Position numbers and translations under genes: made by a program. A stretch of 34,099 nt of DNA, taken from assembly GCA_015231865.1 (NCBI GenBank), contig JADGAU010000018.1, positions 1 to 34,099 of the forward strand. The letters run 5' to 3'. Position 1 is the first letter of the stretch. Each line of letters starts with the position of its first letter. This document shows, in pieces, positions 17,761-27,173 of the stretch. The notes below the pieces were generated by a model. It saw nothing but the letters and a program-made list of their open reading frames with translations, was not told the DNA's origin and ran no database searches. The DNA comes from Gammaproteobacteria bacterium. Its GTDB lineage: Bacteria; Pseudomonadota; Gammaproteobacteria; GRL18.

Positions 17761-18144
17761 TTAGCCAATTCTTTCAAAAATTTTGTCAATCTTTTCTTTT
17801 AACGTAGCCGCAGTAAAAGGTTTAACAATATAGCCATTAACGCCCGCTTGTGCTGCTTCGATAATTTGTTCACGTTTTTGTTCTGCTGTTACCATCAACA
17901 CTGGTAGTTTAGCTAATTTTGCATCTGCTCGGCATGCTTTTAGTAAATCAATACCTTCCATACCCGGCATATTCCAATCCGTCACAAGGAAGTCAATTCC
18001 GCCTTGTTTTAAAATAGGTAATGCAGTTAATCCATCATCTGCCTCAACAGTATTCGTAAACCCAAGGTCACGTAAAAGATTTTTAATGATCCGACGCATC
18101 GTTGAAAAGTCATCAACCACTAAAATTTTCATGTCTTTATTCAT
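17761..18144 (-). CDS. cheY: Chemotaxis response regulator CheY
   Basis: A 127-residue single receiver. D11/D12 form the acidic pocket and D56 in [10 protein letters not shown] is the phosphorylation site. VTAEQ contributes the switch threonine, and VKPF the conserved lysine. Phosphorylated CheY binds the flagellar switch. It is the first gene of cheY-cheZ-cheA, with a strong GGGGAG site and about 290 bp of upstream non-coding DNA that probably holds its promoter. Confidence 0.95.
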   Translation of the reverse strand: MNKDMKILVVDDFSTMRRIIKNLLRDLGFTNTVEADDGLTALPILKQGGIDFLVTDWNMPGMEGIDLLKACRADAKLAKLPVLMVTAEQKREQIIEAAQAGVNGYIVKPFTAATLKEKIDKIFERIG

Positions 18145-18437
18145 TTATTCTCCCCTTAGCTGTCAAGGTAGCAGATTACTAAGTTTAAAATTCAAATTAA
18201 CTCGAACCTATACTGCTGATATTTCAAAATGTAGCGAGGCTTTTTAAAAGATTGTCAGTATAAGTCAAAATAGCTATCACAAATACAAATTATATCTCTA
18301 TCATTGTATATCGTCTATTATCAAAAAAGATAAAGGTGCTATTTTTTAATTTATACCCGTAATCTTTTAAAAAACCTGACTGAATTTGCCTTAATAATCC
18401 ATACTTTTGGCCAAATATCATGGGTATACTCTCTGTT
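18145..18437. other. Non-coding region between fliA and cheY
   Basis: About 290 bp of AT-rich DNA between the fliA stop and the cheY start, both on the minus strand. I looked for a sigma-28 promoter (TAAA-N15-GCCGATAA) and for a sigma-54 box and found none that fits. No GC-rich terminator is evident after fliA. A separate promoter for the che genes is likely from the spacing but not demonstrated. Confidence 0.4.
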
Positions 18438-19199
18438 CTATTTATTTTCCTCAATAATCGATTTCATTTTAGTCTGCAACCTGATCACAGCTTGTGCATG
18501 AATCTGACTAACTCTTGACTCACTAACACCTAAAATAGCACCAATTTCTCGTAAATTCATTTCTTCATCATAGTATAAAGAAATTACCAGACTTTCTCTT
18601 TGAGGTAAATCACTTATACTTTTAGAAATAAGTTTTTTCATATCTTCTTTATAGACGTCATCGACTAATAATGGCTGAAAATTTGGCACATTATCAATCA
18701 TAGATTCATCATTATATCCATACTCTTCAAAACTTAAAATATGATGATTGTTAGTATCCTGTAACATTTTATGATATTCATCGATTGTTACGCCTAACTC
18801 ATCAGCAATCTCAAATCCCGTTGATTGACGGCCTTTTCTATTTTCTATTTTTTTAATGACATCTGAGACCATTCTAGTATTACGGTGAACTGAGCGAGGG
18901 GTCCAATCATTTTTTCTGATTTCGTCTAACATAGCCCCGCGAATACGAATGCCTGCGTAGGTTTCAAAACTCGCCCCCTGCTCCTTGTCAAACTTCTTAG
19001 CCGCTTCTATTAATCCAAGCATGCCTGATTGTATCAAATCTTCAACATGAACATGTTCAGGTAATTTTGATTTTAAGTGAAAGGCTATTCGCTTAACCAT
19101 GACGATGTGACTTTCCACCAACTGGTTGAATTCATCCGTCGTAGTACTATCTGTATATGCCTGATAAGCATCTTCCATTTTTACCGCATTTGCTATCAT
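18438..19199 (-). CDS. fliA: Flagellar sigma factor FliA (sigma-28)
   Basis: About 253 residues. Region 2 includes HVEDLIQSGMLGLIEAAKKF and FETYAGIRIRGAMLDEIRKN. Region 3 includes the GRQSTGFEIADELGV stretch, and the region 4 helix-turn-helix is MNLREIGAILGVSESRVSQI. It directs RNA polymerase to late flagellar and chemotaxis promoters. I prefer ATG at 19199, which follows GGTGGGG. An upstream ATG at 19235 would add 12 residues (MDIKGRKGGDRV) not typical of the family. It is 84 bp after fleN, at the end of the flhA-flhF-fleN-fliA row. Confidence 0.94.
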   Translation of the reverse strand: MIANAVKMEDAYQAYTDSTTTDEFNQLVESHIVMVKRIAFHLKSKLPEHVHVEDLIQSGMLGLIEAAKKFDKEQGASFETYAGIRIRGAMLDEIRKNDWTPRSVHRNTRMVSDVIKKIENRKGRQSTGFEIADELGVTIDEYHKMLQDTNNHHILSFEEYGYNDESMIDNVPNFQPLLVDDVYKEDMKKLISKSISDLPQRESLVISLYYDEEMNLREIGAILGVSESRVSQIHAQAVIRLQTKMKSIIEENK

Positions 19200-19283
19200 G
19201 ACCCTATCCCCACCTTTTCTTCCTTTAATATCCATGACGAACCCATCCAGCTATTCAATTCAAACCAGATGGTTCTCATCTGC

Positions 19284-20150
19284 TTATAAATTGTTATAGG
19301 CAATCAAACGTTCAACAAAAAATTCTAATTGTCCACCAGCCGATCGAGCAACCGGCCATTTATTAATTAGCTGCCCCATTTGGGCAAACGATTTAGAAGC
19401 TGGGCTATTAGGAAATGACAAAGTAATTGGCATTTGCTTTTGTACGGCTTTTTTCAGGTTCTGGTCATAAGGGATAGTTCCCATAAAACCAAGCGATGCA
19501 TCTAAAAATTTATCAGTTACCATCATAATTTTATTAAATAACATTCGCCCTTCCTGAGCATTGGCAGCCATATTTGCTAAGATTCTAAATTTATTAATCT
19601 TATGTTCTTTATTCAGCACTTTTATTAACGCATAGGCATCGGTAATGGATGCCGGCTCATCACAAACGACTACAACAACTTCTTGTGCGGCCTTGCAAAA
19701 ATTAATCACTGAATGATCAAGTCCCGCAGCAGTGTCAATAATTAGCACATCAATTTGTTCCTTTAAATCACTAAATGCATGAATTATGCCAGCATTTTCT
19801 GCAGGGCTTAAACCAGACATGCTAGAAATACCTGATGATGCAGGAATTATGCGTAACCCGGCTGGTCCATCGACAATAATATCCGCCAGTTCACGTTCTC
19901 CGCTTAATACATGTGATAAGTTATATTTGGGGTGTAAACCCAGCATAATATCAATATTAGCTAATCCTAAATCTGCATCCATAATCATGACTTTCTTGCC
20001 CTGCCTTGATAAGGATATTGCCAGGTTGACACTGACATTGGTTTTACCAACACCACCTTTTCCGCTACTAACGGCTATAACTCTAATTGGTTGACTATTA
20101 TTCATACGTCTTAATCCATCAGCTTGATCTTGTTGTAAATAGGATGTCAT
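19284..20150 (-). CDS. fleN: Flagellar number regulator FleN/FlhG
   Basis: A 288-residue MinD-type ATPase. The N-terminal DQADGLRRM is the activation-helix motif typical of FleN/FlhG, which stimulates FlhF GTPase. Walker A is SSGKGGVGKTNVSVNL, A' is IMDADLGLANIDIMLG, and Walker B is VLIIDTAAGLD. In Pseudomonas and Vibrio it limits flagellar number, partly by holding back the master regulator FleQ/FlrA. It lies between flhF and fliA. The 147-bp gap upstream contains two different 7-bp repeat arrays, which is unusual inside this operon. Confidence 0.95.
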   Translation of the reverse strand: MTSYLQQDQADGLRRMNNSQPIRVIAVSSGKGGVGKTNVSVNLAISLSRQGKKVMIMDADLGLANIDIMLGLHPKYNLSHVLSGERELADIIVDGPAGLRIIPASSGISSMSGLSPAENAGIIHAFSDLKEQIDVLIIDTAAGLDHSVINFCKAAQEVVVVVCDEPASITDAYALIKVLNKEHKINKFRILANMAANAQEGRMLFNKIMMVTDKFLDASLGFMGTIPYDQNLKKAVQKQMPITLSFPNSPASKSFAQMGQLINKWPVARSAGGQLEFFVERLIAYNNL

Positions 20151-20166
20151 TAAACTCTCATTATAT

Positions 20167-20201
20167 AGTAGTCAGTAGTTAGTAGTTAGCAGTTAGTAGT
20201 C
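20167..20201 (+). repeat. Heptamer array B (unit AGTAGTT, degenerate)
   Basis: Five 7-bp units in register: AGTAGTC, AGTAGTT, AGTAGTT, AGCAGTT, AGTAGTC. It is 16 bp upstream of the fleN start codon, in its leader. It is short and variable but shares the AGTNNNN pattern with the other arrays. Confidence 0.8.
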
Positions 20202-20222
20202 TTTGATAATACCGGGACGATA

Positions 20223-20292
20223 TTTTAACTTTTAACTTTTAACTTTTAACTTTTAACTTTTAACTTTTAACTTTTAACTTTTAACTTTTAAC
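20223..20292 (-). repeat. Heptamer array C (unit AGTTAAA on the minus strand)
   Basis: Ten perfect copies of TTTTAAC on the + strand, equal to AGTTAAA-type units on the minus strand. The array starts 5 bp beyond the flhF stop codon and fills half of the flhF-fleN gap. It is in opposite orientation to arrays A, B and D. Confidence 0.97.
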
Positions 20293-20297
20293 TGTTT

Positions 20298-22100
20298 TTA
20301 ACCATTTGCCTGTAAAAGCTCACCCATAAACGACATAGCAATATCATTGTAGTCGTATGCTTCTTTTCTTTCTCTAACCATTGCCATTGCATCTTTTAAC
20401 AGGTTGCTCACTCTTCCTGGTCTAATATCTTCTGGCACTTTTTGGCCGTTTGTTATGTAATGCAGTGGTAATTGGTTCTCTATCATGACCGATAGAATGC
20501 CGCCTAATGAACTTGATTCATCCATTTTTGTTACTACACATCCATCCAGGTCATAATGCTTAAAAGTATCGATAACTTCATGAAGTGCATGACTTTGAGC
20601 TGAAGCAGATAATACTGAAATAATTTTAATATCATCAATAGAGTGTCTTAACATCGATAATTGTTCTGTCATTCTGACATCATTTTGATGCATGCCTGCC
20701 GTATCAATTAACACTAAACGCTTATCTTTTAAGCCAGCTAAAGTTTTAGTCAATTGCGCTTCATTTGAAACCATATAAACAGGTACACGTAATAATTGCG
20801 CATAAATCTTTAATTGCTCTTGTGCCCCAACCCTAAAACTATCCATGCTGACTAAAGCCATATCCGATGGTTTATTGGCTAGTGCAAATCTTGAGGCTAA
20901 TTTAGCTATGGTTGTTGTTTTGCCAACACCTGTAGGACCAACAAAGGCGACCATACCACCTTCTGTAATTAAATCAGTCTCGGCAATTTTGATTCCTCTG
21001 GAAATAATCGATAAGGCTTTTTTCCATCCATCTTCTAAATTTTGAGGTTCGTTAATTTGTCTTAAGACTGCTTCACTGATGGATGGTTTTAAACCAAGCT
21101 TAAAAAGTCTTTGTAATAATTCTGAACGATGTGGATTTTGACGATTAATATTACCCCATGCCAATCCTGACAATTGGTTTTGCATCATACTTTTTAATGA
21201 CTCAATTTGCTCCTTCATTTCCGTAAGCATTGGATCCTGTGACCATTTCACATTTTGTGTGCTTTTAGCTTTAGGCTGAGTATAAGATTTTGATGTATTG
21301 AGTTGATGCACATTATTTATTCTAGTGCTTGTCATTGGTTTCTCAGCTGTAAAAGGAGTGTTTCGCGCACTAGGCTTAGAATAAGTATCAGCAGAATGAT
21401 TACTACGCATATTGTTATGAGCCTTATTCTGTGAATTATTGTGTAAATTGCTTCGAGCATTCATTCCCGGTTTGCTATAAGTTAACGAATCATTTTGAAA
21501 AGAATTAAATTCATCATCACTTTCATTAATTAATCTATCTAAATCAAATGGATTGTCTGCATGACTGTCTGCATGATTGTCTTGCATGCTCTGTTGCTGG
21601 TTTAAGATTTCAGAGAACTGATTTTGAACTCTGGATTGCTTAGCCACTAAATCATCAACACGAAAGGTTGATATTTTTGGGTCATGACGTTCTTCTTCAT
21701 TTGCTAGTTTACGAGAAAAATTAACAATATCTTCTTTTATATCATCTTGCATAGGTTGTTTTACTAAACCTTCAACCTTAACATTACCCATTTCTATATT
21801 ATGTTGATGCTCTTCTCTTAACTGTTGTAGCCAGCCCGGTGTCCCTTTGTTTTGCTTGAATTCATTTGAATAGGAATTTCTTAATGAAGTATTTTTGTTA
21901 AATGTATCCGGCCCGTCATCATAAATGCCATTTTGCATCGAATCTTTAATAGCCGATTCATCATAATCGATGGCTGCAACTAATTCGATACCACCGTCGA
22001 CACTATTATTGGATAAGATGACGGCATCCGGGCCAAGTTTATTTTTAACCTGAGTTAACGCTTCACGTAAGCTACTTGCAAAAAAACGTTTAATCTTCAT
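20298..22100 (-). CDS. flhF: Flagellar placement GTPase FlhF
   Basis: A 600-residue SRP-type GTPase, longer than many FlhF proteins because of a large central region. An N-terminal FlhF motif (MKIKRFFASSLREALTQVKN) and the B-like segment GPDAVILSNN are followed by about 250 residues rich in Asn, Gln and Ser (about 60-310) that look disordered. The helical N domain precedes the GTPase domain with P-loop GPTGVGKTTT from residue 388, DSFRVGAQEQL, and DTAGMHQND. TKMDESSSLGG provides the guanine-specificity motif. FlhF marks the pole where the flagellum is built and is antagonised by FleN. Good AGGAG ribosome site, 29 bp after flhA. Confidence 0.95.
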   Translation of the reverse strand: MKIKRFFASSLREALTQVKNKLGPDAVILSNNSVDGGIELVAAIDYDESAIKDSMQNGIYDDGPDTFNKNTSLRNSYSNEFKQNKGTPGWLQQLREEHQHNIEMGNVKVEGLVKQPMQDDIKEDIVNFSRKLANEEERHDPKISTFRVDDLVAKQSRVQNQFSEILNQQQSMQDNHADSHADNPFDLDRLINESDDEFNSFQNDSLTYSKPGMNARSNLHNNSQNKAHNNMRSNHSADTYSKPSARNTPFTAEKPMTSTRINNVHQLNTSKSYTQPKAKSTQNVKWSQDPMLTEMKEQIESLKSMMQNQLSGLAWGNINRQNPHRSELLQRLFKLGLKPSISEAVLRQINEPQNLEDGWKKALSIISRGIKIAETDLITEGGMVAFVGPTGVGKTTTIAKLASRFALANKPSDMALVSMDSFRVGAQEQLKIYAQLLRVPVYMVSNEAQLTKTLAGLKDKRLVLIDTAGMHQNDVRMTEQLSMLRHSIDDIKIISVLSASAQSHALHEVIDTFKHYDLDGCVVTKMDESSSLGGILSVMIENQLPLHYITNGQKVPEDIRPGRVSNLLKDAMAMVRERKEAYDYNDIAMSFMGELLQANG

Positions 22101-22129
22101 CGCTAACTCCTAAATCCTGTTTCCTATCC

Positions 22130-24232
22130 TTATTGTCCAACTGTTGCAACTATTTTAATTTGCATCGTATCTGGAACTTCGTTATACGCTAAGACATTTA
22201 ACTGAGGTATTGAATGCTTAACAAATCGAGATAACATTTCTCTGACAGTTCCTGAAACCAGTAATACCGCTGGTTGCCCCATACTTTCCTGGTTATGTGA
22301 ACTCTCTAATAAAGAGTTATGCAATCTTTCTGCCAATCCTGGCTCAATACTGCCAGAACCGTCTGAAACCTGTGCTGATTGAACTAAAATTTGTTCTAAA
22401 GCAGGCTCTAAGGTAATAACAGCCAGCTCTGGATTGAGACCATTAATATTTTGAACAATCATTCTACCTAAAGCGACACGAACAACAGCAGTCAAAATAT
22501 TGGCATCCTGAGTTTGTGGTGCATGCTCAGCCAAACACTCTGCTATATTTCTAAAGTCGTTAACAGGTATACCTTCATATAATAAATTCTGGAGAATTTT
22601 AACAATGGTACTTAAAGGTAGAAGTTTAGGTACAAGATCTTCAACCAGTTTTTGTGAAGTTGCAGCTAATCTATCAATTAAGTGTTGAGTTTCTTCATGT
22701 CCTAATAATTCATGCGCATTTTCCTGAAGTAACTTACTTAAGTGAGTTGCAACAACAGTATTGGCATCAACCACCGTATAGCCTAATGTTTGTGCCTGCT
22801 CTTTATTACCCATTTCAATCCAGACAGCATCTAAACCAAAAGCCGGATCTTTACACTTGATACCATCAATATCACCAAATACCTGTCCTGGGTTAATTGC
22901 CATATCTCGATCTGCATGAATTTCTGATTGAGCAATGGTAACGCCCATTAATGATAAGCGATAGGCATTTGGAGCTAAATCTAAATTATCACGAATATGT
23001 ACTGGCGGTATTAAGAAGCCTAAATCCTGAGATAACTTCTTACGTACACCCTTGATACGTGTCATTAGCTCACCACCCTGGTTTCTATCAACCAAAGGTA
23101 TTAGACGATAGCCAACTTCTAGTCCAATGGCATCTACATGAGAGACATCATCCCAGCTAAGTTCTCTTGGTTCTTGCGGTTTCTTAGTTTCTTCAGAAAT
23201 TTTTGCATTTTCTTCCAAGGTCTGTAATTCTTGTGATTTAGCATTACGGTTTCTTAAAAAGACGGTTAATGCCAATAAGAAAGAGAACGTTAAAAATGTT
23301 AAATGCGGCATGCCAGGTACAACACCAATAATAAACATAATTAACGATGCCAATAGTAAAATATTATTTTTACTAAACATCTGATTTTTAACTTCTTTCC
23401 CAACACCACCATCTTTATTTTCCCGAGTAACTAAGATACCTGCTGCAGAAGATAAGATAAGTCCCGGAATTTGAGCAACTAAACCGTCACCAATTGTTAA
23501 TAGAATAAAGATTTGTGCAGCATCAGCCATCGACAAATCATGTTGAATAACACCGATTAAAAAGCCACCAACAACATTAATGACGGTAATTAAAATACCA
23601 GCGATGGCATCACCACGAACAAATTTTGACGCACCATCCATAGAACCATAAAAATCTGCTTCCTGGGTAAGTTCCTTACGTCTTTTCATCGCTTCATCCT
23701 GATCAATCATACCCGCATTTAAATCAGCATCAATTGCCATCTGCTGACCAGGCATTCTATCTAAAGTAAAGCGTGCACCAACTTCTGCGATACGACCTGC
23801 ACCTTTAGTAATGACCACAAAGTTAATAATGACCAAAATCATAAAAACGACAAGACCAACAGCAAAGCTGCCGCCGATAACAACTTCACCAAATGATTGA
23901 ATCACTTTACCTGCAGCATCAGGACCTTCATGCCCATGCAGTAATACCACTCGAGTAGAAGCGACATTAAGTGCTAAACGTAATAATGTAGCCAATAGAA
24001 TAACCATTGGGAACACAGAGAAGTCCATCGGCTTATCTGCATAAACAACCACCAGTAAAATTATCAAAGCAAAAGTAATATTAAAGGTAAATAAAATATC
24101 TAATAGAAATGGAGGCAATGGTAATATAACCATTGCCAACATACCTATCAGAATAATTGGTGTTCCTAAGCCTGTTTTGAGGTGTTCTTTAATATCTTTT
24201 ATACTAGGTAAAGATAAAGCCATTGAAGCCAT
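22130..24232 (-). CDS. flhA: Flagellar type III export protein FlhA
   Basis: A 700-residue protein. The first half (about 20-330) has about eight membrane helices and the FHIPEP-region motif RIAEVGARFTLDRMPGQQMA with the conserved cytoplasmic loop. The second half (about 350-700) is the cytoplasmic ring domain that docks export chaperones (SWDDVSHVDAIGLEVGYRLI, then HLSKLLQENAHELLG). Length and domains match the family. FlhA is the nonameric gate component that couples proton flow to export. It starts the flhA-flhF-fleN-fliA row, with an AGGAAA site and a sigma-54-type promoter just upstream. Confidence 0.97.
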   Translation of the reverse strand: MASMALSLPSIKDIKEHLKTGLGTPIILIGMLAMVILPLPPFLLDILFTFNITFALIILLVVVYADKPMDFSVFPMVILLATLLRLALNVASTRVVLLHGHEGPDAAGKVIQSFGEVVIGGSFAVGLVVFMILVIINFVVITKGAGRIAEVGARFTLDRMPGQQMAIDADLNAGMIDQDEAMKRRKELTQEADFYGSMDGASKFVRGDAIAGILITVINVVGGFLIGVIQHDLSMADAAQIFILLTIGDGLVAQIPGLILSSAAGILVTRENKDGGVGKEVKNQMFSKNNILLLASLIMFIIGVVPGMPHLTFLTFSFLLALTVFLRNRNAKSQELQTLEENAKISEETKKPQEPRELSWDDVSHVDAIGLEVGYRLIPLVDRNQGGELMTRIKGVRKKLSQDLGFLIPPVHIRDNLDLAPNAYRLSLMGVTIAQSEIHADRDMAINPGQVFGDIDGIKCKDPAFGLDAVWIEMGNKEQAQTLGYTVVDANTVVATHLSKLLQENAHELLGHEETQHLIDRLAATSQKLVEDLVPKLLPLSTIVKILQNLLYEGIPVNDFRNIAECLAEHAPQTQDANILTAVVRVALGRMIVQNINGLNPELAVITLEPALEQILVQSAQVSDGSGSIEPGLAERLHNSLLESSHNQESMGQPAVLLVSGTVREMLSRFVKHSIPQLNVLAYNEVPDTMQIKIVATVGQ

Positions 24233-24273
24233 TGTATTTCCTATCTAGACAATTAATTGACGTTATTACCTAG

Positions 24274-24292
24274 TTAGCAGAGACTGTGCCAA
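24274..24292 (-). promoter_or_regulatory. Sigma-54 (RpoN) promoter of flhA
   Basis: On the minus strand the sequence TTGGCACAGTCTCTGCTAA fits the -24/-12 consensus (TGGCAC-N5-TTGCW), with exact GG-N10-GC spacing. It lies about 42 bp before the flhA start, giving a leader of about 35 bases. RpoN control of flhA-flhF-fleN-fliA is known in Pseudomonas and Vibrio, which supports the call. A FleQ-type activator would be needed. Confidence 0.75.
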
Positions 24293-24300
24293 GAAAAGAA

Positions 24301-24384
24301 AGTGGGTAGTGGGTAGTGGGTAGTGGGTAGTGGGTAGTGGGCAGTGAATAGTGAATAGTGAATAGTGAATAGTGAATAGTGAAT
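24301..24384 (+). repeat. Heptamer array D (AGTGGGT block then AGTGAAT block)
   Basis: Twelve units in perfect 7-bp register: five AGTGGGT, one AGTGGGC, then six AGTGAAT. Two homogeneous blocks joined by one intermediate unit suggest successive local expansions. It lies 9 bp upstream of the -24 element of the flhA promoter and 31 bp from the pnp terminator, where activator sites would be expected. Confidence 0.97.
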
Positions 24385-24415
24385 AGTCTAATTTTATTAA
24401 TGGTCCAAAAATGTA

Positions 24416-24447
24416 AAAGCCCCATTACTTTTCAGTAATGAGGCTTT
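24416..24447 (-). terminator. Rho-independent terminator after pnp
   Basis: On the minus strand AAAGCCTCATTAC pairs with GTAATGGGGCTTT over 13 positions (one G-U) around the loop TGAAAA. The stem ends in CTTTT followed by a T-rich stretch. It is 23 bp after the pnp stop and separates rpsO-pnp from the flagellar genes. Confidence 0.9.
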
Positions 24448-24470
24448 AAAAAGCTAAAAAGTAGTTTTAA

Positions 24471-26600
24471 TTATTCTTCTACAGCTTCTGCTTCTTCTGT
24501 TGCTGCTTCGCCATTTTCAGCATCGACAGCTTTCATACTTAAACGGATACGTCCCTGCTTATCAATTTCAAGAACCTTAACGCGTACGACTTCGCCTTCT
24601 GATAATTTGTCACTGACATTATTAACACGTTCGTCACAAATTTGAGAAATATGAACTAAACCATCTTTACCTGGTAATACCGATACGAAAGCACCGAAGT
24701 CCATAATACGGATTACTTTACCTTCATAGATCTTACCCACTTCAACATCAGCAGTAATTTCTTCAATACGACGAATACATTCCTGACCTGCTGCTCTATC
24801 AGCAGATGAAACTTTAACTTCACCATCATCTGAAATGTCGATATTAGCACCAGTTTCTTCCTGAAGTGCTTTAATCGTTGCGCCACCCTTACCAATAATG
24901 TCACGAATTTTATCTGGATTAACATTTATTGTTGTAATTCTTGGCGCATAATCAGACATTTCTGTTGATGGAGCACTAATCACTTTGCCCATCTCATCTA
25001 AAATATGCATTCTTGCATCTTTAGCCTGAGCTAATGCAATTTCCATAATTTCTTTAGTGATACCTTCAATTTTAATATCCATTTGTAAGGCATTAACACC
25101 ATTTTCCGTACCGGCAACTTTAAAGTCCATGTCACCTAAATGATCTTCATCACCTAAAATATCGGTTAGTACAGCAAATCCATCCGCTTCTTTAATTAAG
25201 CCCATTGCAATACCAGCAACTGGAGAAGAAATTGGCACACCTGCATTCATTAACGACAAGCTTGTACCGCAAACTGAAGCCATTGAACTTGAACCATTTG
25301 ATTCAGTAATTTCTGATACTACACGAATCGTATATGGGAATTCTTCAACTGAAGGCATAACTGCTGCAACACCACGCTTAGCCAAACGACCATGACCAAT
25401 TTCACGACGCTTAGGACTGCCGACACGACCAGTTTCACCAACACTAAATGGAGGGAAATTATAGTGAAGCATAAATGAGTCTCTATAACTACCTTCTAAT
25501 GCGTCGATAATCTGTGCATCTCTTGCCGTACCAAGGGTTGTTACAACTAGCGCCTGAGTTTCGCCACGAGTAAATAAAGCAGAACCATGAGTCGTTGGTA
25601 ATACATCAGTTCTAACGGTAATAGGACGAACTGTTTTTGTATCACGTCCATCAATACGTGGGTTTCCTGCAATAATACTTCCGCGAACAACTTTCTTTTC
25701 AAGCTTACCAAAAGCACCACTTAATTCAGAATCAGAATAAGCACCTTCTTCACCCGTTGCCTTAGAAGCAATTAAAGCTGCTTTAATTTCAGCTAAACGG
25801 TCCTGACGTTCCATCTTGTCACTGATTTGATAGGCTGCAGTTACATCCGCTTCGCATTCCGATGCAACCATAGATGCTAATGTTTCATCAACTTCAGGGG
25901 CAACCCAGTCAGAAGCTGGTGGATTTGCTTTTGCAGCAAAATCTTTAATCGCATTAATAGCAACCTGGAAATTTTCATGTCCAAACATAACTGCGCCAAG
26001 CATGACGTCTTCTGGTAATTCGTCTGCTTCTGATTCAACCATTAATACCGCACTTTCAGTACCGGCAACCACTAAATCCAGTTCAGATTCATCCAGCAAT
26101 TCTCTACCAGGATTTAAAACATATTCACCATCGACATAACCAACGCGACAAGCACCAACAGGACCATTAAATGGAACGCCAGAGATTGATAGAGCAGCAG
26201 AAGTACCAAGTAGTGCAGCAATATCCGGGTCAATATCCGGGTTTAAAGACATGACATTGGCAATAACCTGAATTTCATTGTAATAACCTTTTGGAAATAA
26301 AGGTCTCATTGGACGGTCAATTAAACGAGCAACTAAAGTTTCCTGCTCTGTTGAGCGGCCTTCACGTTTAAAGAAACCACCTGGAATTTTACCAGCCGCA
26401 TAAGCTTTTTCCTGATAATCAATCGTTAAAGGGAAAAAATCAGCCCCTTCACGACATTCTTTCTTGGCAACAGCTGTAACCATAACCACTGTTCCATCAA
26501 TGTTGACAATAACCGAACCAGAAGCTTGACGAGCTATCTCGCCTGTTTCCAAAGTTACCGTATTATTACCAAATTTAAATTCTGTTTTAATTGGTGACAC
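24471..26600 (-). CDS. pnp: Polyribonucleotide nucleotidyltransferase (PNPase)
   Basis: A 709-residue enzyme, the usual length. Two RNase PH domains (about 10-230 and 310-545) flank a helical linker. [12 protein letters not shown] and the second-core [19 protein letters not shown] motif mark the catalytic core with its phosphate and metal sites. The KH domain (about 555-615) has [10 protein letters not shown], and the S1 domain (about 620-690) has [18 protein letters not shown]. It degrades mRNA 3'-5' with phosphate and is part of the degradosome. The start is GTG, preceded by GGAGAG. A leader hairpin directly before the ribosome site suggests autoregulation as in E. coli. It follows rpsO. 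Confidence 0.98.
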   Translation of the reverse strand: MSPIKTEFKFGNNTVTLETGEIARQASGSVIVNIDGTVVMVTAVAKKECREGADFFPLTIDYQEKAYAAGKIPGGFFKREGRSTEQETLVARLIDRPMRPLFPKGYYNEIQVIANVMSLNPDIDPDIAALLGTSAALSISGVPFNGPVGACRVGYVDGEYVLNPGRELLDESELDLVVAGTESAVLMVESEADELPEDVMLGAVMFGHENFQVAINAIKDFAAKANPPASDWVAPEVDETLASMVASECEADVTAAYQISDKMERQDRLAEIKAALIASKATGEEGAYSDSELSGAFGKLEKKVVRGSIIAGNPRIDGRDTKTVRPITVRTDVLPTTHGSALFTRGETQALVVTTLGTARDAQIIDALEGSYRDSFMLHYNFPPFSVGETGRVGSPKRREIGHGRLAKRGVAAVMPSVEEFPYTIRVVSEITESNGSSSMASVCGTSLSLMNAGVPISSPVAGIAMGLIKEADGFAVLTDILGDEDHLGDMDFKVAGTENGVNALQMDIKIEGITKEIMEIALAQAKDARMHILDEMGKVISAPSTEMSDYAPRITTINVNPDKIRDIIGKGGATIKALQEETGANIDISDDGEVKVSSADRAAGQECIRRIEEITADVEVGKIYEGKVIRIMDFGAFVSVLPGKDGLVHISQICDERVNNVSDKLSEGEVVRVKVLEIDKQGRIRLSMKAVDAENGEAATEEAEAVEE

Positions 26601-26615
26601 TCTTTACTCTCCATT

Positions 26616-26643
26616 ATGGATAATCTTTTACTAAGATATCCAT
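26616..26643 (-). promoter_or_regulatory. pnp leader hairpin
   Basis: In the rpsO-pnp gap the minus strand forms ATGGATA...TATCCAT (7 bp), with an inner CTT/AAG pairing, ending 4 bases before the GGAGAG ribosome site of pnp. In E. coli a pnp leader stem is cut by RNase III and then used by PNPase to repress its own translation; this hairpin is shorter but in a matching place. Confidence 0.5.
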
Positions 26644-26696
26644 TGTTTTGTGTGTAATTTGTTTCTAGCGAAATAACTTAGGATGAATCCTAAAAC

Positions 26697-26963
26697 TTAC
26701 TTACGTAATCCAAGCTTAGCGATTAAATCAACATAAGAAGTATTGTTGTTCTTTTTAAGATAATCTAATAATTTACGACGTTGGCTAACTAAACGTAATA
26801 GCCCCTGGCGAGAATGGTGGTCATGAATATGAGTTTTGAAATGTTCAGACAAATCTGTAATTTTAGCTGTTAATAATGCGATTTGTACTTCTGATGACCC
26901 GGTGTCATTTTCAGTTTTACCATAAGTCGATACGATTTCTTTTTTTTGTTCTGCTGTTAGCAT
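26697..26963 (-). CDS. rpsO: 30S ribosomal protein S15
   Basis: An 88-residue protein. It has the full S15 pattern: [20 protein letters not shown], then [20 protein letters not shown] and LDYLKKNN. It binds the central domain of 16S rRNA early in 30S assembly. A strong CAGGAG site precedes the ATG. It pairs with pnp as in most gammaproteobacteria, but truB/rbfA/infB are not upstream here; a hydrolase gene is. It has its own promoter about 85-115 bp upstream. Confidence 0.98.
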   Translation of the reverse strand: MLTAEQKKEIVSTYGKTENDTGSSEVQIALLTAKITDLSEHFKTHIHDHHSRQGLLRLVSQRRKLLDYLKKNNNTSYVDLIAKLGLRK

Positions 26964-27048
26964 TTGTTGCTCCTGATTTATTTTAAGGAATCATTAAAAG
27001 CCCCAGAATTCACCATGAAAACCGGTGGCAATAAATATAAACCCGCGT

Positions 27049-27077
27049 ATTCTACCTATTTTGACAAAGAGGAACAA
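27049..27077 (-). promoter_or_regulatory. Sigma-70 promoter of rpsO-pnp
   Basis: The minus strand carries TTGTTC, a 17-bp spacer and TAGAAT, followed by ACGCGGG at the expected start point. This is a good housekeeping promoter about 85 bp before the rpsO ATG. The GC-rich stretch after the -10 box resembles the discriminator of growth-controlled ribosomal promoters. Confidence 0.65.
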
Positions 27078-27173
27078 GCATAATTCTTATTAAAATTAAG
27101 TCATCTTAAATTTGCGCTGTAACTATATAGGCTAAGTTTAAAAGTTCATGAGCTAAAGTAAATCAAACCGAGC

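Noticed and set aside
18145-18437. Sigma-28 promoter for cheY
   Set aside because: TTTGATAA near 18320 resembles half of a -10 element, but no TAAA lies at the required distance.
19200-19235. FliA starting at 19235
   Set aside because: The added 12 residues are not typical of FliA, and the ATG at 19199 has a closer Shine-Dalgarno sequence; the longer form is still possible.
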